64,000 bases of DNA from Coriobacteriales bacterium (GTDB lineage Bacteria > Actinomycetota > Coriobacteriia > Coriobacteriales > UBA8131). Within the stretch, counting starts at the first letter, position 1. Each line of letters opens with the position of its first letter. The position numbers were made by a program, and so were the translations under genes. This document shows positions 34,954-44,800 of this stretch, piece by piece. Under the pieces are notes generated by a model. The model saw nothing but the letters and a program-made list of their open reading frames with translations, did not search any database and was not told the origin of the DNA. The stretch is from positions 1 through 64,000 of the forward strand of contig JAITDU010000045.1 in assembly GCA_031282405.1 (NCBI GenBank). The letters are read 5' to 3'.

Positions 34954-35043
34954 GGGCCTCTATCGTCTGTTGCTCTGCGGCTCATGGGTACATTCTCGCG
35001 ATATGTTTAGATATGCTTAGAACCATACGAAACATCCCGGCCT

Positions 35044-35838
35044 ATGCCTGACGTGCTTCTTCATAGTTGTTGTGCCCCCTGTTCTATTATGCCGATACGA
35101 CTTCTGCGTAAAAATAAACGGGAGGTAAGTGTCTTTTATTATAATCCCAATATCCAGCCTGAGGCCGAATACCAACGTCGCCGTGCGGTTGCACAGGATT
35201 ACTTTGCTCAAATCGGCGTGTCCCTTGTTGATGTGGGACTGGCGTATAACAGCGAGAAATGGCAGACACAGGTAGGGTGCTTCGGCGGTCCGTATCCGCT
35301 GATAGAATCTGCGTCTGATTACCGGCAAAACCATCGTCAGCGTATGAAACGCTGTGAGGCCTGCTATCATCTCAGGCTCTATGAATTGGCGCGCGTGGCG
35401 GCCGAACGGGGGTTTTCGACCATAACGAGCACCCTTTTGGTGTCACCTTATCAGTTCAACGGGCGCATTCAAGAGGTATTGTGCCAGTCGGCTCAGGCCT
35501 ATGGTGTGCAGGCCTATCCGAAAGATTGGCGTGAGCATTATCAGGCAGCCACACAGACTGCCCGGGAGATGAGTATGTATCGTCAGAACTATTGCGGTTG
35601 TGCCTATTCACGTGAGGAAGCCGACATGGAGCGAGCTGCCAGAAAAGAGCAGCGCCATAACGTGCGCCGTTCCTATCTCAGTATCGATAACACGTCAGCT
35701 CTGTTGGCTGCCCACAAAGAAAGCAAGATACTTAAGGAGGAGCCCACGACTACCGTAGCACCGAAAGCTTCAGCAATACCACGTGGCCGAGCACTGGTAA
35801 AAGAGAAGCATCGACTGGGGAAAGATCTGACATGTTGA
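35044..35838 (+). CDS. queH: Epoxyqueuosine reductase QueH
   Basis: 264 aa. Conserved cysteine motifs of QueH (DUF208): HSCCAPCSI at the N-terminus, RMKRCEACYHLRL and YCGCAYSREEA. These hold an iron-sulfur/metal centre that reduces epoxyqueuosine to queuosine in tRNA, replacing the cobalamin enzyme QueG in many anaerobes. The core is followed by a ~50-residue polar tail. It overlaps queA by seven bases, and tgt follows, so this is a queuosine-insertion operon. Confidence 0.92.
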   Translation: MPDVLLHSCCAPCSIMPIRLLRKNKREVSVFYYNPNIQPEAEYQRRRAVAQDYFAQIGVSLVDVGLAYNSEKWQTQVGCFGGPYPLIESASDYRQNHRQRMKRCEACYHLRLYELARVAAERGFSTITSTLLVSPYQFNGRIQEVLCQSAQAYGVQAYPKDWREHYQAATQTAREMSMYRQNYCGCAYSREEADMERAARKEQRHNVRRSYLSIDNTSALLAAHKESKILKEEPTTTVAPKASAIPRGRALVKEKHRLGKDLTC

Positions 35839-36908
35839 CGGCCGATTTTGATTACGAACTGCCCCCGGAATTGATAGCTCAGGCTCCGACGGTGCCGCGT
35901 GACAGGTGCAGGTTACTCGTATTGGAACGCACCAGCGGCTGCATTGAGCACCAATACTTTTTAGAGCTTACTGACTATCTTAAACCCGCAGACCTGCTGG
36001 TCGTGAATGACACCAGGGTGATGCCGTCTCGGTTGTTTGGCAAGAAATCCGACAGTAATACCAATGTAGAGGTATTACTGTTACGTCTCATCCAGTCAGA
36101 CGCAGACGGGCGTCAGCAGCTTTGGGAAGCCCTTGTAAGGCCGGGCAGGCGGATAAGGCCGGGTGTTCGGTTGGATTTTTCGGAGTTGATTGGCCAGGTG
36201 ACTCAGTGGTCTGGTGAGGGCTTTGGTGGTACACGTCGTGTGATGCTGGAATCGACAGGCATACAAAGCGTTTCTGAGGTTTTGCATCGAATCGGACACA
36301 TCCCTCTGCCGCCTTATATCGACCATTACGATGGCGACACCGATCTGTACCAAACCGTTTATGCTGTTGAGGAGAACTCAGCGGCGGCACCAACGGCCGG
36401 ATTGCACTTCTCGCCAGAGATGCTTGCCCAATTGCAGTCCAATGGCATCTCCTTTGCTGCGATCAATCTGGCAATCGGCCTGGACACCTTTCGTAAAGTC
36501 GATACGGAGGTGCTGGAGGATCATCTGATTCACAGCGAGGTTTATACGGTGAGTGAGGCTGTCTGTTGTGCCGTCTACCGTGCCCGAGCCGCAGGTGGAC
36601 GTGTCATAGCCGTAGGAACAACTGCTGTCAGGGCGCTGGAGAGCGCCTTTAATCCGCACAATGGTCGTCTCGAACCCCAGTATCAGAAGAGCACCAGTCT
36701 GTTTATCACGCCGGGATACACTTTTAACGTCGTTGATGCCCTGATCACCAATTTTCATACGCCGCGATCAACACTGATGATGCTCGTTTGTGCCTTCGCC
36801 GGTCGCGATTTGATAATGGCGGCCTACGAGGAGGCAAAACGTTGTGGTTATCGTTTTTTATCGTTTGGCGATGCTTTGTTCATCCACACAAAGGAAGTTA
36901 AGCGGTGA
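35832..36908 (+). CDS. queA: S-adenosylmethionine:tRNA ribosyltransferase-isomerase
   Basis: 358 aa. Signature segments: FDYELPPELIAQAPTVPRDRCRLLVL, LVVNDTRVMPSRLFG, HIPLPPYI, AAPTAGLHFSPEML, INLAIGLDTFRKV and ITNFHTPRSTLMMLVCAFAG. It transfers ribose from S-adenosylmethionine to preQ1 at the tRNA wobble position, giving epoxyqueuosine, the substrate of the neighbouring queH product. Confidence 0.95.
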   Translation: MLTADFDYELPPELIAQAPTVPRDRCRLLVLERTSGCIEHQYFLELTDYLKPADLLVVNDTRVMPSRLFGKKSDSNTNVEVLLLRLIQSDADGRQQLWEALVRPGRRIRPGVRLDFSELIGQVTQWSGEGFGGTRRVMLESTGIQSVSEVLHRIGHIPLPPYIDHYDGDTDLYQTVYAVEENSAAAPTAGLHFSPEMLAQLQSNGISFAAINLAIGLDTFRKVDTEVLEDHLIHSEVYTVSEAVCCAVYRARAAGGRVIAVGTTAVRALESAFNPHNGRLEPQYQKSTSLFITPGYTFNVVDALITNFHTPRSTLMMLVCAFAGRDLIMAAYEEAKRCGYRFLSFGDALFIHTKEVKR

Positions 36909-36948
36909 TGAGGCGCTCTGATAGGTGTCATCAAAGAGGAGTGCGTAG

Positions 36949-38091
36949 ATGACCGGTAAGCCTTTTGCCTATCGTGTTGTGGCTAAGGATCGAGTGTCAT
37001 CTGCCCGAGCCGGCGTACTGGATACGCCACACGGCCTGGTCGAAACTCCTACGTTCATGCCAGTTGGGACCCGAGCCAGTGTAAAAGCGCTTACGCAAAG
37101 TCAACTCAATCAACTGGGTACTCAGGTAGTTTTAGCCAACGCCTATCACCTGTATCTACGACCGGGCGCTCCTGTCATCGCTGATGCCGGAGGACTACAT
37201 CATTTTATGGGACGTCAAGGGCCAATCCTCACGGACTCAGGAGGCTTCCAGGTTTTTAGTCTCAAGAAAACCGTGCGCTCAGATGATGAAGGAATCAGCT
37301 TTAAATCTATTCTCGATGGCTCTGCACATCGGTGGACACCTGAGGATAACATGCATATCCAAGAGCGTCTGGGTGCCGACATCATCATGCAATTGGATGT
37401 CTGTTCGCCTTATCCGGCCAAACGCGATGAAGTGGCCGTGGCGGTCGAGCGCTCGGCAGCGTGGGCAGGGCGTTGCCGTCAAGCTCACACTACTCAAGAC
37501 CAGGCGCTTTTTGCTATCGTTCAAGGAGGCGTCTTTGACGATTTACGTTCGCGCAGTGTTGCCGCTCTTTTGGAAATCGAGGAACGTTTTGGGCGTTTTG
37601 AAGGCTTTGGTATCGGTGGTTATTCGGTAGGCGAGCCGCATCGGATAATGCTCAAGGGTCTCGCGGTCCTCTTGCCAAAACTTCCTCAGGACCGGCCACG
37701 CTATTTGATGGGTGTGGGCAACCCCACGAGCATCCTTTTAGCTATTGGCCATGGTGTGGATATGTTTGATTCGGTCTTGCCTACTCGCACTGCCCGTATG
37801 GGCACGGCTTTCTCGCATGCGGGTCGGCTTAATATGCGTAATTCTTGTTTTGCCACAGATTATGGACCTTTGGATGCACAATGCAACTGCGAGGTCTGCA
37901 CGAGTTACTCACGCGCGTATCTCCGACATCTGATAGTATCCAAGGAGATCGCAGGCGCTGTTCTTCTCAGCATCCATAACCTGCATTTTTTGCTGGATCT
38001 AACGCGCAGAGCGAGGGCGGCAGTGCTCCGAGGTGGTTTCGCCGCGTTTTTGTCACAGTGGTTGGATTCTCCGGCAGCTCATGATTATTAA
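36949..38091 (+). CDS. tgt: tRNA-guanine transglycosylase
   Basis: 380 aa. Contains ETPTFMPVGTRASVKAL, YHLYLRPG, the catalytic-Asp loop LTDSGGFQVFSL, the second Asp in FDSVLPTRTARMGTAFS, and a zinc site CNCEVC with a further His in SIHNLHF. It exchanges guanine 34 for preQ1 in tRNAs with GUN anticodons. It follows queA at 40 bp with a GAGGAG-like site and completes the queH-queA-tgt operon. Confidence 0.96.
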   Translation: MTGKPFAYRVVAKDRVSSARAGVLDTPHGLVETPTFMPVGTRASVKALTQSQLNQLGTQVVLANAYHLYLRPGAPVIADAGGLHHFMGRQGPILTDSGGFQVFSLKKTVRSDDEGISFKSILDGSAHRWTPEDNMHIQERLGADIIMQLDVCSPYPAKRDEVAVAVERSAAWAGRCRQAHTTQDQALFAIVQGGVFDDLRSRSVAALLEIEERFGRFEGFGIGGYSVGEPHRIMLKGLAVLLPKLPQDRPRYLMGVGNPTSILLAIGHGVDMFDSVLPTRTARMGTAFSHAGRLNMRNSCFATDYGPLDAQCNCEVCTSYSRAYLRHLIVSKEIAGAVLLSIHNLHFLLDLTRRARAAVLRGGFAAFLSQWLDSPAAHDY

Positions 38092-38355
38092 GCGCTATAA
38101 TTTCTAAAAAGACACTCGAGAAAGCCTGATGCGTCACGCTTTGCGCTCGTGTATGTTTTACGTATTGTTCGGCCCTTGTACGATATATCGTTACTCAGCG
38201 TTAGATAAGGCAGTGGGGCACAAGAAGCTCAAAACGCACAAAATCTCGCCCCTGTGTTTCTGTGTACTTTTGTGTGGCGCATGCACCTTGTATACTTTAT
38301 ACAGGGACATTTCGCAGTGTCAGATGAGTAGACCTATGATTGGAGTGGCTTTGTA

Positions 38356-39918
38356 GTGGCTGATAGAAGATTCAAGCCAAAGAAGAGACCGGCACCGGTA
38401 CGCAACCACGCAATATTGCTTATTTTATTAGCAGTATTGCTGATTGGCTCGTTTATTATGTTCGTTCCTCCTCAAGATAAAATAAAGCAGGGACTTGATG
38501 TTCAGGGTGGATTGTCGATAGTCATGCAGGCCAGTAAGGTCGACGGTTCTGGTGCCAGCGGAGAGGAATTGGAGGCGGCACGCCAGATTGTTGAGCGTAG
38601 AATCAATCTGCTGGGGGCCAGCGAGGCCAGTGTCCAGGTCCAGGGTGACAATCAGCTGCTTGTCCAGATTCCCGGTACCGTCGACCAGACCCAGGCTTTG
38701 TCGACCATTGGCCAGACCGGTGTCTTGGAATTCGTTAATTTGGCCGAGGTGGCGAATCAAGCCGATGTTCAGACTCTGCAAAGCGGCACGACACTGGCAG
38801 AACAGCAGATCAACGAGATGTTGGCTTTTGGGCAGATTGATCCTGCGCAGCTTGATGTTGAGCTGAGTGGTAATCGGGCACCTGCAGGTATGTATTCCGT
38901 GAACGAGGTTGACCTGGGTAATGGCAGTACCTATACCACGTATCATCACCTGACGTTAGCCCCTGGTAGCTACACTGCAATATTCACCGGAGCGGACATC
39001 GAATCAGTCCAGGTTGGTCGTGAAAACGAAAAAGCCAATGTCTACTATTCGGTCAATCTCAAGCTCAATGCCACAGCAACTCAGGCTTTTGGAGAGGTTA
39101 CCACACAACTCGCCCCTACCAAGGGTAAGATAGCCATTCTTTTGGACGGTGCCATTCAATCTGCTCCGGCGGTACAAAGTGCTATTACCACCGGCGATGT
39201 TGCCATCACGGGAAACTACAGCCTTCAAGATGCCAACGCGCTTAAAACGGTTCTTGAATCCGGCTCGTTGCCGGTCACCCTGACGGTCATTACTTCTCAA
39301 GCCATCGGTCCTACTCTCGGTCAAGAGTCGTTGGCTTCCGGAGTTTTTGTGGCTATCATCGGACTGGTTTTGGTGGCCGTTTATCTGGTTGTTTTTTATA
39401 AGGGTATCGGTCTTTTAACTTCGGCCGCCGTCATAATCTTCGCCCTGCTTTATCTGGGAGTGTTAGCGACCTTATCGTTCTTTGGTCAGTTCGCGTTATC
39501 GCTGGCCGGCATCGCCGGCATCGTCTTGGCTATTGGTGTTGCAGCCGATTCTTCTATCCTTGTGCTGGAACGCTTCAAGGAAGAGATTCGTATGGGACGC
39601 TCGGTGCGCGCGGCTTCAATTACCGGTGTCAAACATGCCATAGAGACCTCGATTGATGCTGACTTGGTAGCTTTAGTATCGGCACTGGCCTTGTTCTTCA
39701 TTGCAGTGGGCTCCACAAAGGGATTTGGTCTGACTTTGGCCCTGGGTGTGGTTTGCGATATAGCGACAATGCTCTTGTTCAAAGCACCGCTCATCAGGCT
39801 TCTGGCTCCGCGTATCATTACTCGCCACCCCGGATTTTGGGGCGTCAAGGAAGATGAGCAGATCGCTTTGGCAGCCGGTGAATTGAATCGAGGTGATCTC
39901 GATGGTCAGACTGTTTAA
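38356..39918 (+). CDS. secD: Protein translocase subunit SecD
   Basis: 520 aa, GTG start. An N-terminal membrane helix (AILLILLAVLLIGSFIMFV), the periplasmic region with QGLDVQGGLSIVMQA, ERRINLLGASEASVQVQG and the P1 head, then five membrane helices starting in GVFVAIIGLVLVAVYLVVFY with AGIAGIVLAIGVAADSSILVLERFKEE. SecD uses the proton gradient to complete protein export with SecYEG-SecA. It follows tgt, as in many bacteria, but no yajC is visible between them. Confidence 0.93.
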   Translation: MADRRFKPKKRPAPVRNHAILLILLAVLLIGSFIMFVPPQDKIKQGLDVQGGLSIVMQASKVDGSGASGEELEAARQIVERRINLLGASEASVQVQGDNQLLVQIPGTVDQTQALSTIGQTGVLEFVNLAEVANQADVQTLQSGTTLAEQQINEMLAFGQIDPAQLDVELSGNRAPAGMYSVNEVDLGNGSTYTTYHHLTLAPGSYTAIFTGADIESVQVGRENEKANVYYSVNLKLNATATQAFGEVTTQLAPTKGKIAILLDGAIQSAPAVQSAITTGDVAITGNYSLQDANALKTVLESGSLPVTLTVITSQAIGPTLGQESLASGVFVAIIGLVLVAVYLVVFYKGIGLLTSAAVIIFALLYLGVLATLSFFGQFALSLAGIAGIVLAIGVAADSSILVLERFKEEIRMGRSVRAASITGVKHAIETSIDADLVALVSALALFFIAVGSTKGFGLTLALGVVCDIATMLLFKAPLIRLLAPRIITRHPGFWGVKEDEQIALAAGELNRGDLDGQTV

Positions 39919-40858
39919 GCGCGACATCGACTTCCTCTCACATCGAAGGATATTTTTTGTTGTCTCGATTACGCTGGTCGTTATATCTTTGGCCGCACTC
40001 CTGGTCAGAGGCCTTAACTTTAGCATTGAGTTTGTCGGCGGTACCTCTATCAGCTTTACGGAAACCGGGGAGACAACAACTGAGCAGATGCGCGAGGCCT
40101 TTGAAGCCCAGGGTGTCGAGGCGCCGATAGTCCAGACTACGATAGACTCTGCCGGGATAGCTGGTTTTGTCGTACGCACGGCTGAGACCGATGCCGCCGC
40201 AGCCTCTGCCATCGCCGATGAGGTAGCCGCTAATCTTGCATTGGATTCTTCTGCTTTCCAGGTTACGACTATCGGTCCCGGCTGGGGCTCTGAAGTCACT
40301 CGTACTTCTATGATAGCGTTTTTTGTGGCCCTGGGCTTTATCATCTTGCTTATCGCTCTGCGCTTTGAGTATAAGATGGGCTTTGTGGCTGTTTTGACAT
40401 TAATCCACGACTTAATTATTGTGCTTGGAGTCTATGCTCTGTTCGCAAGAGAGGTCACACCTAACGTTGTAGCTGCTCTGCTCACAATCATGGGCTATTC
40501 TCTGTATGATACCGTGGTGGTATTCCATCGCATCAAGGATAATATGGCCTCAGCGGCGCGCCACTCGTTCATTACGGTGGCTAACCACTCCGTCAACCAG
40601 GTATTGATGCGCACAGTTAACACTACTCTCTCGTCATTGGTGCCCGTACTGGCTATGTTGCTGTTTGGCGGCGAGACCTTAAAGGACTTTGCCTTTGCCA
40701 TGACGGTCGGTCTTGTACTCGGCTCTGCTTCATCTATCGCTTTGGCCGCGCCGCTCTATGCTTTGTGGAAACAGCGCGAACCCAAATACCGAAAGCTCTA
40801 TAAGAAGTATGGTGAGGGTGTCGGCGTGTTTACGACTGCAGAGGATCTGAGCGACTGA
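39902..40858 (+). CDS. secF: Protein translocase subunit SecF
   Basis: 318 aa. Six membrane helices with the SecF motifs FSIEFVGGTSISF, AFFVALGFIILLIALRFE, TLIHDLIIVLGVYALF and LTIMGYSLYDTVVVFHRIKDN. Start chosen at ATG 39902, inside the end of secD, because GAGGTGAT stands five bases before it; GTG 39893 is in frame. Partner of SecD in the export motor. Confidence 0.94.
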   Translation: MVRLFKRDIDFLSHRRIFFVVSITLVVISLAALLVRGLNFSIEFVGGTSISFTETGETTTEQMREAFEAQGVEAPIVQTTIDSAGIAGFVVRTAETDAAAASAIADEVAANLALDSSAFQVTTIGPGWGSEVTRTSMIAFFVALGFIILLIALRFEYKMGFVAVLTLIHDLIIVLGVYALFAREVTPNVVAALLTIMGYSLYDTVVVFHRIKDNMASAARHSFITVANHSVNQVLMRTVNTTLSSLVPVLAMLLFGGETLKDFAFAMTVGLVLGSASSIALAAPLYALWKQREPKYRKLYKKYGEGVGVFTTAEDLSD

Positions 40859-40950
40859 TCTGGCCCTGTGGCTTTATTGCCGGCGCGGCAAGCAAGCTGC
40901 TTTTGAGCGCCTTTCTCTTAACCTGTTTTTGCGCCGATTATGTAAGAACT

Positions 40951-41781
40951 CTAGGGACTTTCGAGTTGCCAGGTAACCAGTAGGTCCTCACTGTAGGAGA
41001 GGGCGCTTGGTTGATACACCAGCCGTATTGCGTTGTTGGCGGCAAAATACAGTCGACCGACGAACCTACCACCGCCGGCCAGTTCGTAGGCTTCAAAATT
41101 CGAAGTGATTGTCGTGCCATCTGCGGCAGTGCCCACAAAGGTATCGATGCGTGTGCCGTCGGCTGCTTCAAGCATCCATTGAGTGGAGTATAACGTAGTA
41201 GGGGCATCGCGCTGATTATCGAATTCGACTATGGCCACGAGGATTGCCGAGCCATCGCTGCTGGGCGGCCCTACTTCGACGCTGTTCACTTTTACTCTGA
41301 GTCCTTCGTTGTCGATTGCTGTGCCGATACTGAGGCTTTTATATGTACTGTTCGCTGTTTGTCCCACTACGGTCGGTCGGGCAGGATCGCTGGGCTTGGA
41401 CGGCGTGGTGCTTTCCTCGGGCAAATTGATGTTGACGATCCAAATAGTGGCTAAAGCTACCACGACCACTATTATCAGCCAAAACCAAAGTCGGGCGAAG
41501 AAGGGGCGCAGGCTCTTGCCACAGAACGGACAATGTTCAACATTGCTTACAACTCTACTGCGACAACGCTTGCAGTAGACTATCCCGCGCTTGAGAGCCG
41601 GCGAGATAGGTCGCTCTGCACTGCGCCGGGGTATCCTGCGCTTGCCGTCGAACCTATTGCTCGTATCGGAAAAACGCCATCGTCTTTGTCGTATTCGGCT
41701 TTTACCTTTGCCTGCCAAATCGGTCTCCCAAAGCGCGTGGACGCAGAGTGTTGTACTCTGTGGTTCACCTGACAGCAACAT
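40951..41781 (-). CDS. Zinc-ribbon membrane protein with DUF4352-like domain
   Basis: About 276 aa; the start is uncertain (ATG 41781 or TTG 41835). A basic N-terminal stretch leads to a zinc ribbon (YCKRCRSRVVSNVEHCPFCG), one transmembrane helix (FWLIIVVVVALATIWIVNI) and an extracellular beta-rich domain. The domain (GTAIDNEGLRVKVNSVEVG, VAIVEFDNQRDAPTTLY, GGGRFVGRLYFAAN) resembles DUF4352/immunoglobulin-like telokin folds. Such proteins are surface or immunoprotective lipoprotein-like factors of Actinobacteria. Divergent from recJ. Confidence 0.72.
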   Translation of the reverse strand: MLLSGEPQSTTLCVHALWETDLAGKGKSRIRQRRWRFSDTSNRFDGKRRIPRRSAERPISPALKRGIVYCKRCRSRVVSNVEHCPFCGKSLRPFFARLWFWLIIVVVVALATIWIVNINLPEESTTPSKPSDPARPTVVGQTANSTYKSLSIGTAIDNEGLRVKVNSVEVGPPSSDGSAILVAIVEFDNQRDAPTTLYSTQWMLEAADGTRIDTFVGTAADGTTITSNFEAYELAGGGRFVGRLYFAANNAIRLVYQPSALSYSEDLLVTWQLESP

Positions 41782-41855
41782 TCTACCGTATATACGCCCA
41801 CTACGAGGTACAATGTGGATAGCACACTCATTCAATGCCGTTGAGGAACTTACCT

Positions 41856-44800
41856 ATGCGCTGGATAGTCAAGTCTGCCTCATTGGAGGCTGCTCAAAAA
41901 ATCGAATATGAACTGGGTATACCACTGTTGGTTGCCAGAATACTGGTGGCACGGGGTATCTGTACACCTGAAGAGGCCCGGGACTTCGTTGCTCCCAGTT
42001 TAGAACGTTCCTGGCTTGATCCCGAATTGATTCAAGGCATGCAGGAGGTGGTAGATCGTTTAGAAGCGGCCATACGCCAACATAAGCGCATCGTCATCTT
42101 TGGCGATTACGACGTGGATGGGATAACCGCCGCTGCGGTCATGGTGCGAACACTACGCGAATTAGGTTCAGCACCACAGGTTGTCCTACCAAGGCGAGAG
42201 GGGGAGGGCTATGGTCTGAGTCCGGCAGCTTTGGAACGAGTTCGTTCGCTCAACCCTGATATGCTGGTAACGGTGGACTGTGGTGTATCCAACGTTAATG
42301 AGGTAGTAGAGCTGCAGCAGGCGGGTATCGAAGTTGTGATAACCGACCATCACGAGGACTCGGGCAAACGCCCCCCCAACACCCCTTTAGTCGATCCCAA
42401 ATTGGTTTCTGGCGGGCCCAGCGCAACATTGGCGGGCGTAGGTGTGGTATTAAAATTGGTGCAACTGCTGGGTAGGCGTTTTTCAAAAATCGAACTGTGG
42501 CGTTCGTATCTTGACTTGGCGACTCTGGGTACCCTTGCCGATCAGATGCCACTAAAGGCCGAAAATCGAGCGCTCGTAGCAGCCGGTCTGGAGATTATAA
42601 ACAACAATCCCAGACCAGGCATTGCGGCGCTTCTCGCCCAGGAAAATCCTGAGAGAAAACTCGTAAGCTCAAACAGTCTGGCTTTTGGGTTGATCCCTCG
42701 TTTGAATGCTGCCGGTCGTATTCGTGACCCGCTCATAGCTTTGGATCTGCTTATCAACGATGAGTCGCGGAGTATCCGAGCTAACGCCCAGCGCTTGGAG
42801 GAATTAAACCGCGAGCGGCGCATTTTGGAAAAGCTACTCTTTGAACAGGCGCTGCAACAGGCCGAAGGACTAACGCCGAATAGGAGGATCACCGTAGTCG
42901 GTGGTGAGCAGTGGCATGAGGGTGTACGCGGGATAGTTGCCAGTCGACTCGTACGACATTATCAGATGCCCGTGATCGTGTTTTCTCTTGAAGGCGACGT
43001 TGCGGTGGGTTCCGGTCGTTCCTATGGGCAGGTCAATTTACACCAGACAGTTGCCCAACTTGAGGAGATGCTGCTGCGTTTTGGTGGCCATGCCGGTGCC
43101 ATCGGGCTTACGATTGCCACTGAGCGGTTGTCAGAATTCCGCGAGCGGCTGGAAGCGATTTTGGCTACTGAGCCAGCGGAATTATTCGATCCGCGTTTGG
43201 AGGTGGATGCCGAAGTCGGTCTGGCCGATATGGATTTGCTTACTGTTGCGGAGATGGATGCCCTCGAACCTTATGGCAGTGCCAATAGAGAACCTAAGCT
43301 GATCGTTCGAAGCGTGTTCATACGTGGTGCGCGGGCAGTAGGTGCCACGCAAAACCACCTCGTGTTCAAGATATTTGACGGCCTGCGCGAGTTTTCGGCC
43401 ATCTGGTTCAATTGCCCAGATGTGACAGCAACGCTGTCCATCAGCTCTTCTGTCGATATCGTATTTACTCCTAAGATAGATGAATGGCACGGTCATCAGA
43501 GTGTTAAATTGCATGTCCAGGATGTATTGGTGCCCGACCAAGCCGGCACGTTACCGCCCTGGCTCCACAGACTGATGGAACAGCCTGTCGAGACACACAA
43601 CTCCGATACGTTGCGCCCGATAAGTGCCTCCGGCAACGCAGCCCACAGTCAACCGTCTACTCACACAGCAACCGACCAGGAACTGGCACAGCAACTCTAC
43701 GACCGGGATATCATCTTGCATCCCGCGCAACAACAAGCCCTGCAAGCTCTGGAGCTTAACAAGGCCACCCTCGCTGTCATGGCAACCGGCCGTGGCAAAT
43801 CACTGATCTTTCAACTCCATGCTGTCAAACGTGCGCTGTCGTCTCAGTGCCAAAGTATATTCATCTACCCTCTTCGCGCGCTTTTGGCTGATCAGGAATA
43901 TGCGCTGCGTACCATGTTGGGTAGACTGGGTTTAAGTTGTGTGAGTATCAATGGCGCGACGCCGTTAGAACAGCGCCGATTAATCTATGAGCGTATCGCG
44001 GCCCACGAAGTGGATATTGTGCTGACCACTCCGGAATTTGCCCTGTTCAACTCAGTACACCTGTTCAATCGTGGCAATTTTGGCTTTATTGCCATTGACG
44101 AGGCACATCATATCGCCACTGCCACCCACGATTTCAGGCCGGATTACCAACGATTGGCACGCCTGCGGACGCTTGTGCCTGAGGCAAACGTGTTAGCCTG
44201 CACTGCTACGGCCGACGATGCAATCACTCAGGCAATTTGTGCGTCTTTAGCTATCGAGACCATCGTCTCTGATACCAGCATACGCTCTAATCTGCAGCTT
44301 GATGACCAGCGCAATGCTCCTGAGCGTGAATATTATTTAGCTAATATATTAGCATATTCCTCGAAGGCCATTGTCTATGTTAATTCGCGTTCGATGAGTA
44401 TTGAACTCTGTAAACTGATGCGTAAGCTGCTGCCCCAACGAGCATCGCGCCTTGTCTTTTATCATGGTGGGCTCACGCGCGATGACCGTAGTCGAGTTGA
44501 GGCGGCTTTCAGGTCTGGTGAGGCGGATACAATCATCGCTACGAGCGCCTTCGGCGAGGGTGTTAACGTACCTGATATTCGTGATGTCGTCTTATATGAC
44601 CTACCATTCAGTCTAATAGACTATAATCAGATGTCGGGACGAGCCGGTCGTGATGGTCAGTCCGCCTGCATACATCTGTTGGCACAGCCAGAAGATCAGG
44701 TGCACAATCGCCGTATATTGGATTCAGTTGCGCCCACCAGGGAGCAACTGGTAGGAGTTTGGCGCTGCCTACAGGATTTGGAGTTGCATCAGCCCAGCGA

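Noticed and set aside
38129-38356. 75-codon frame upstream of secD
   Set aside because: Unusual composition, no family pattern, no good ribosome site. The TAGTG overlap with secD is suggestive but not enough.
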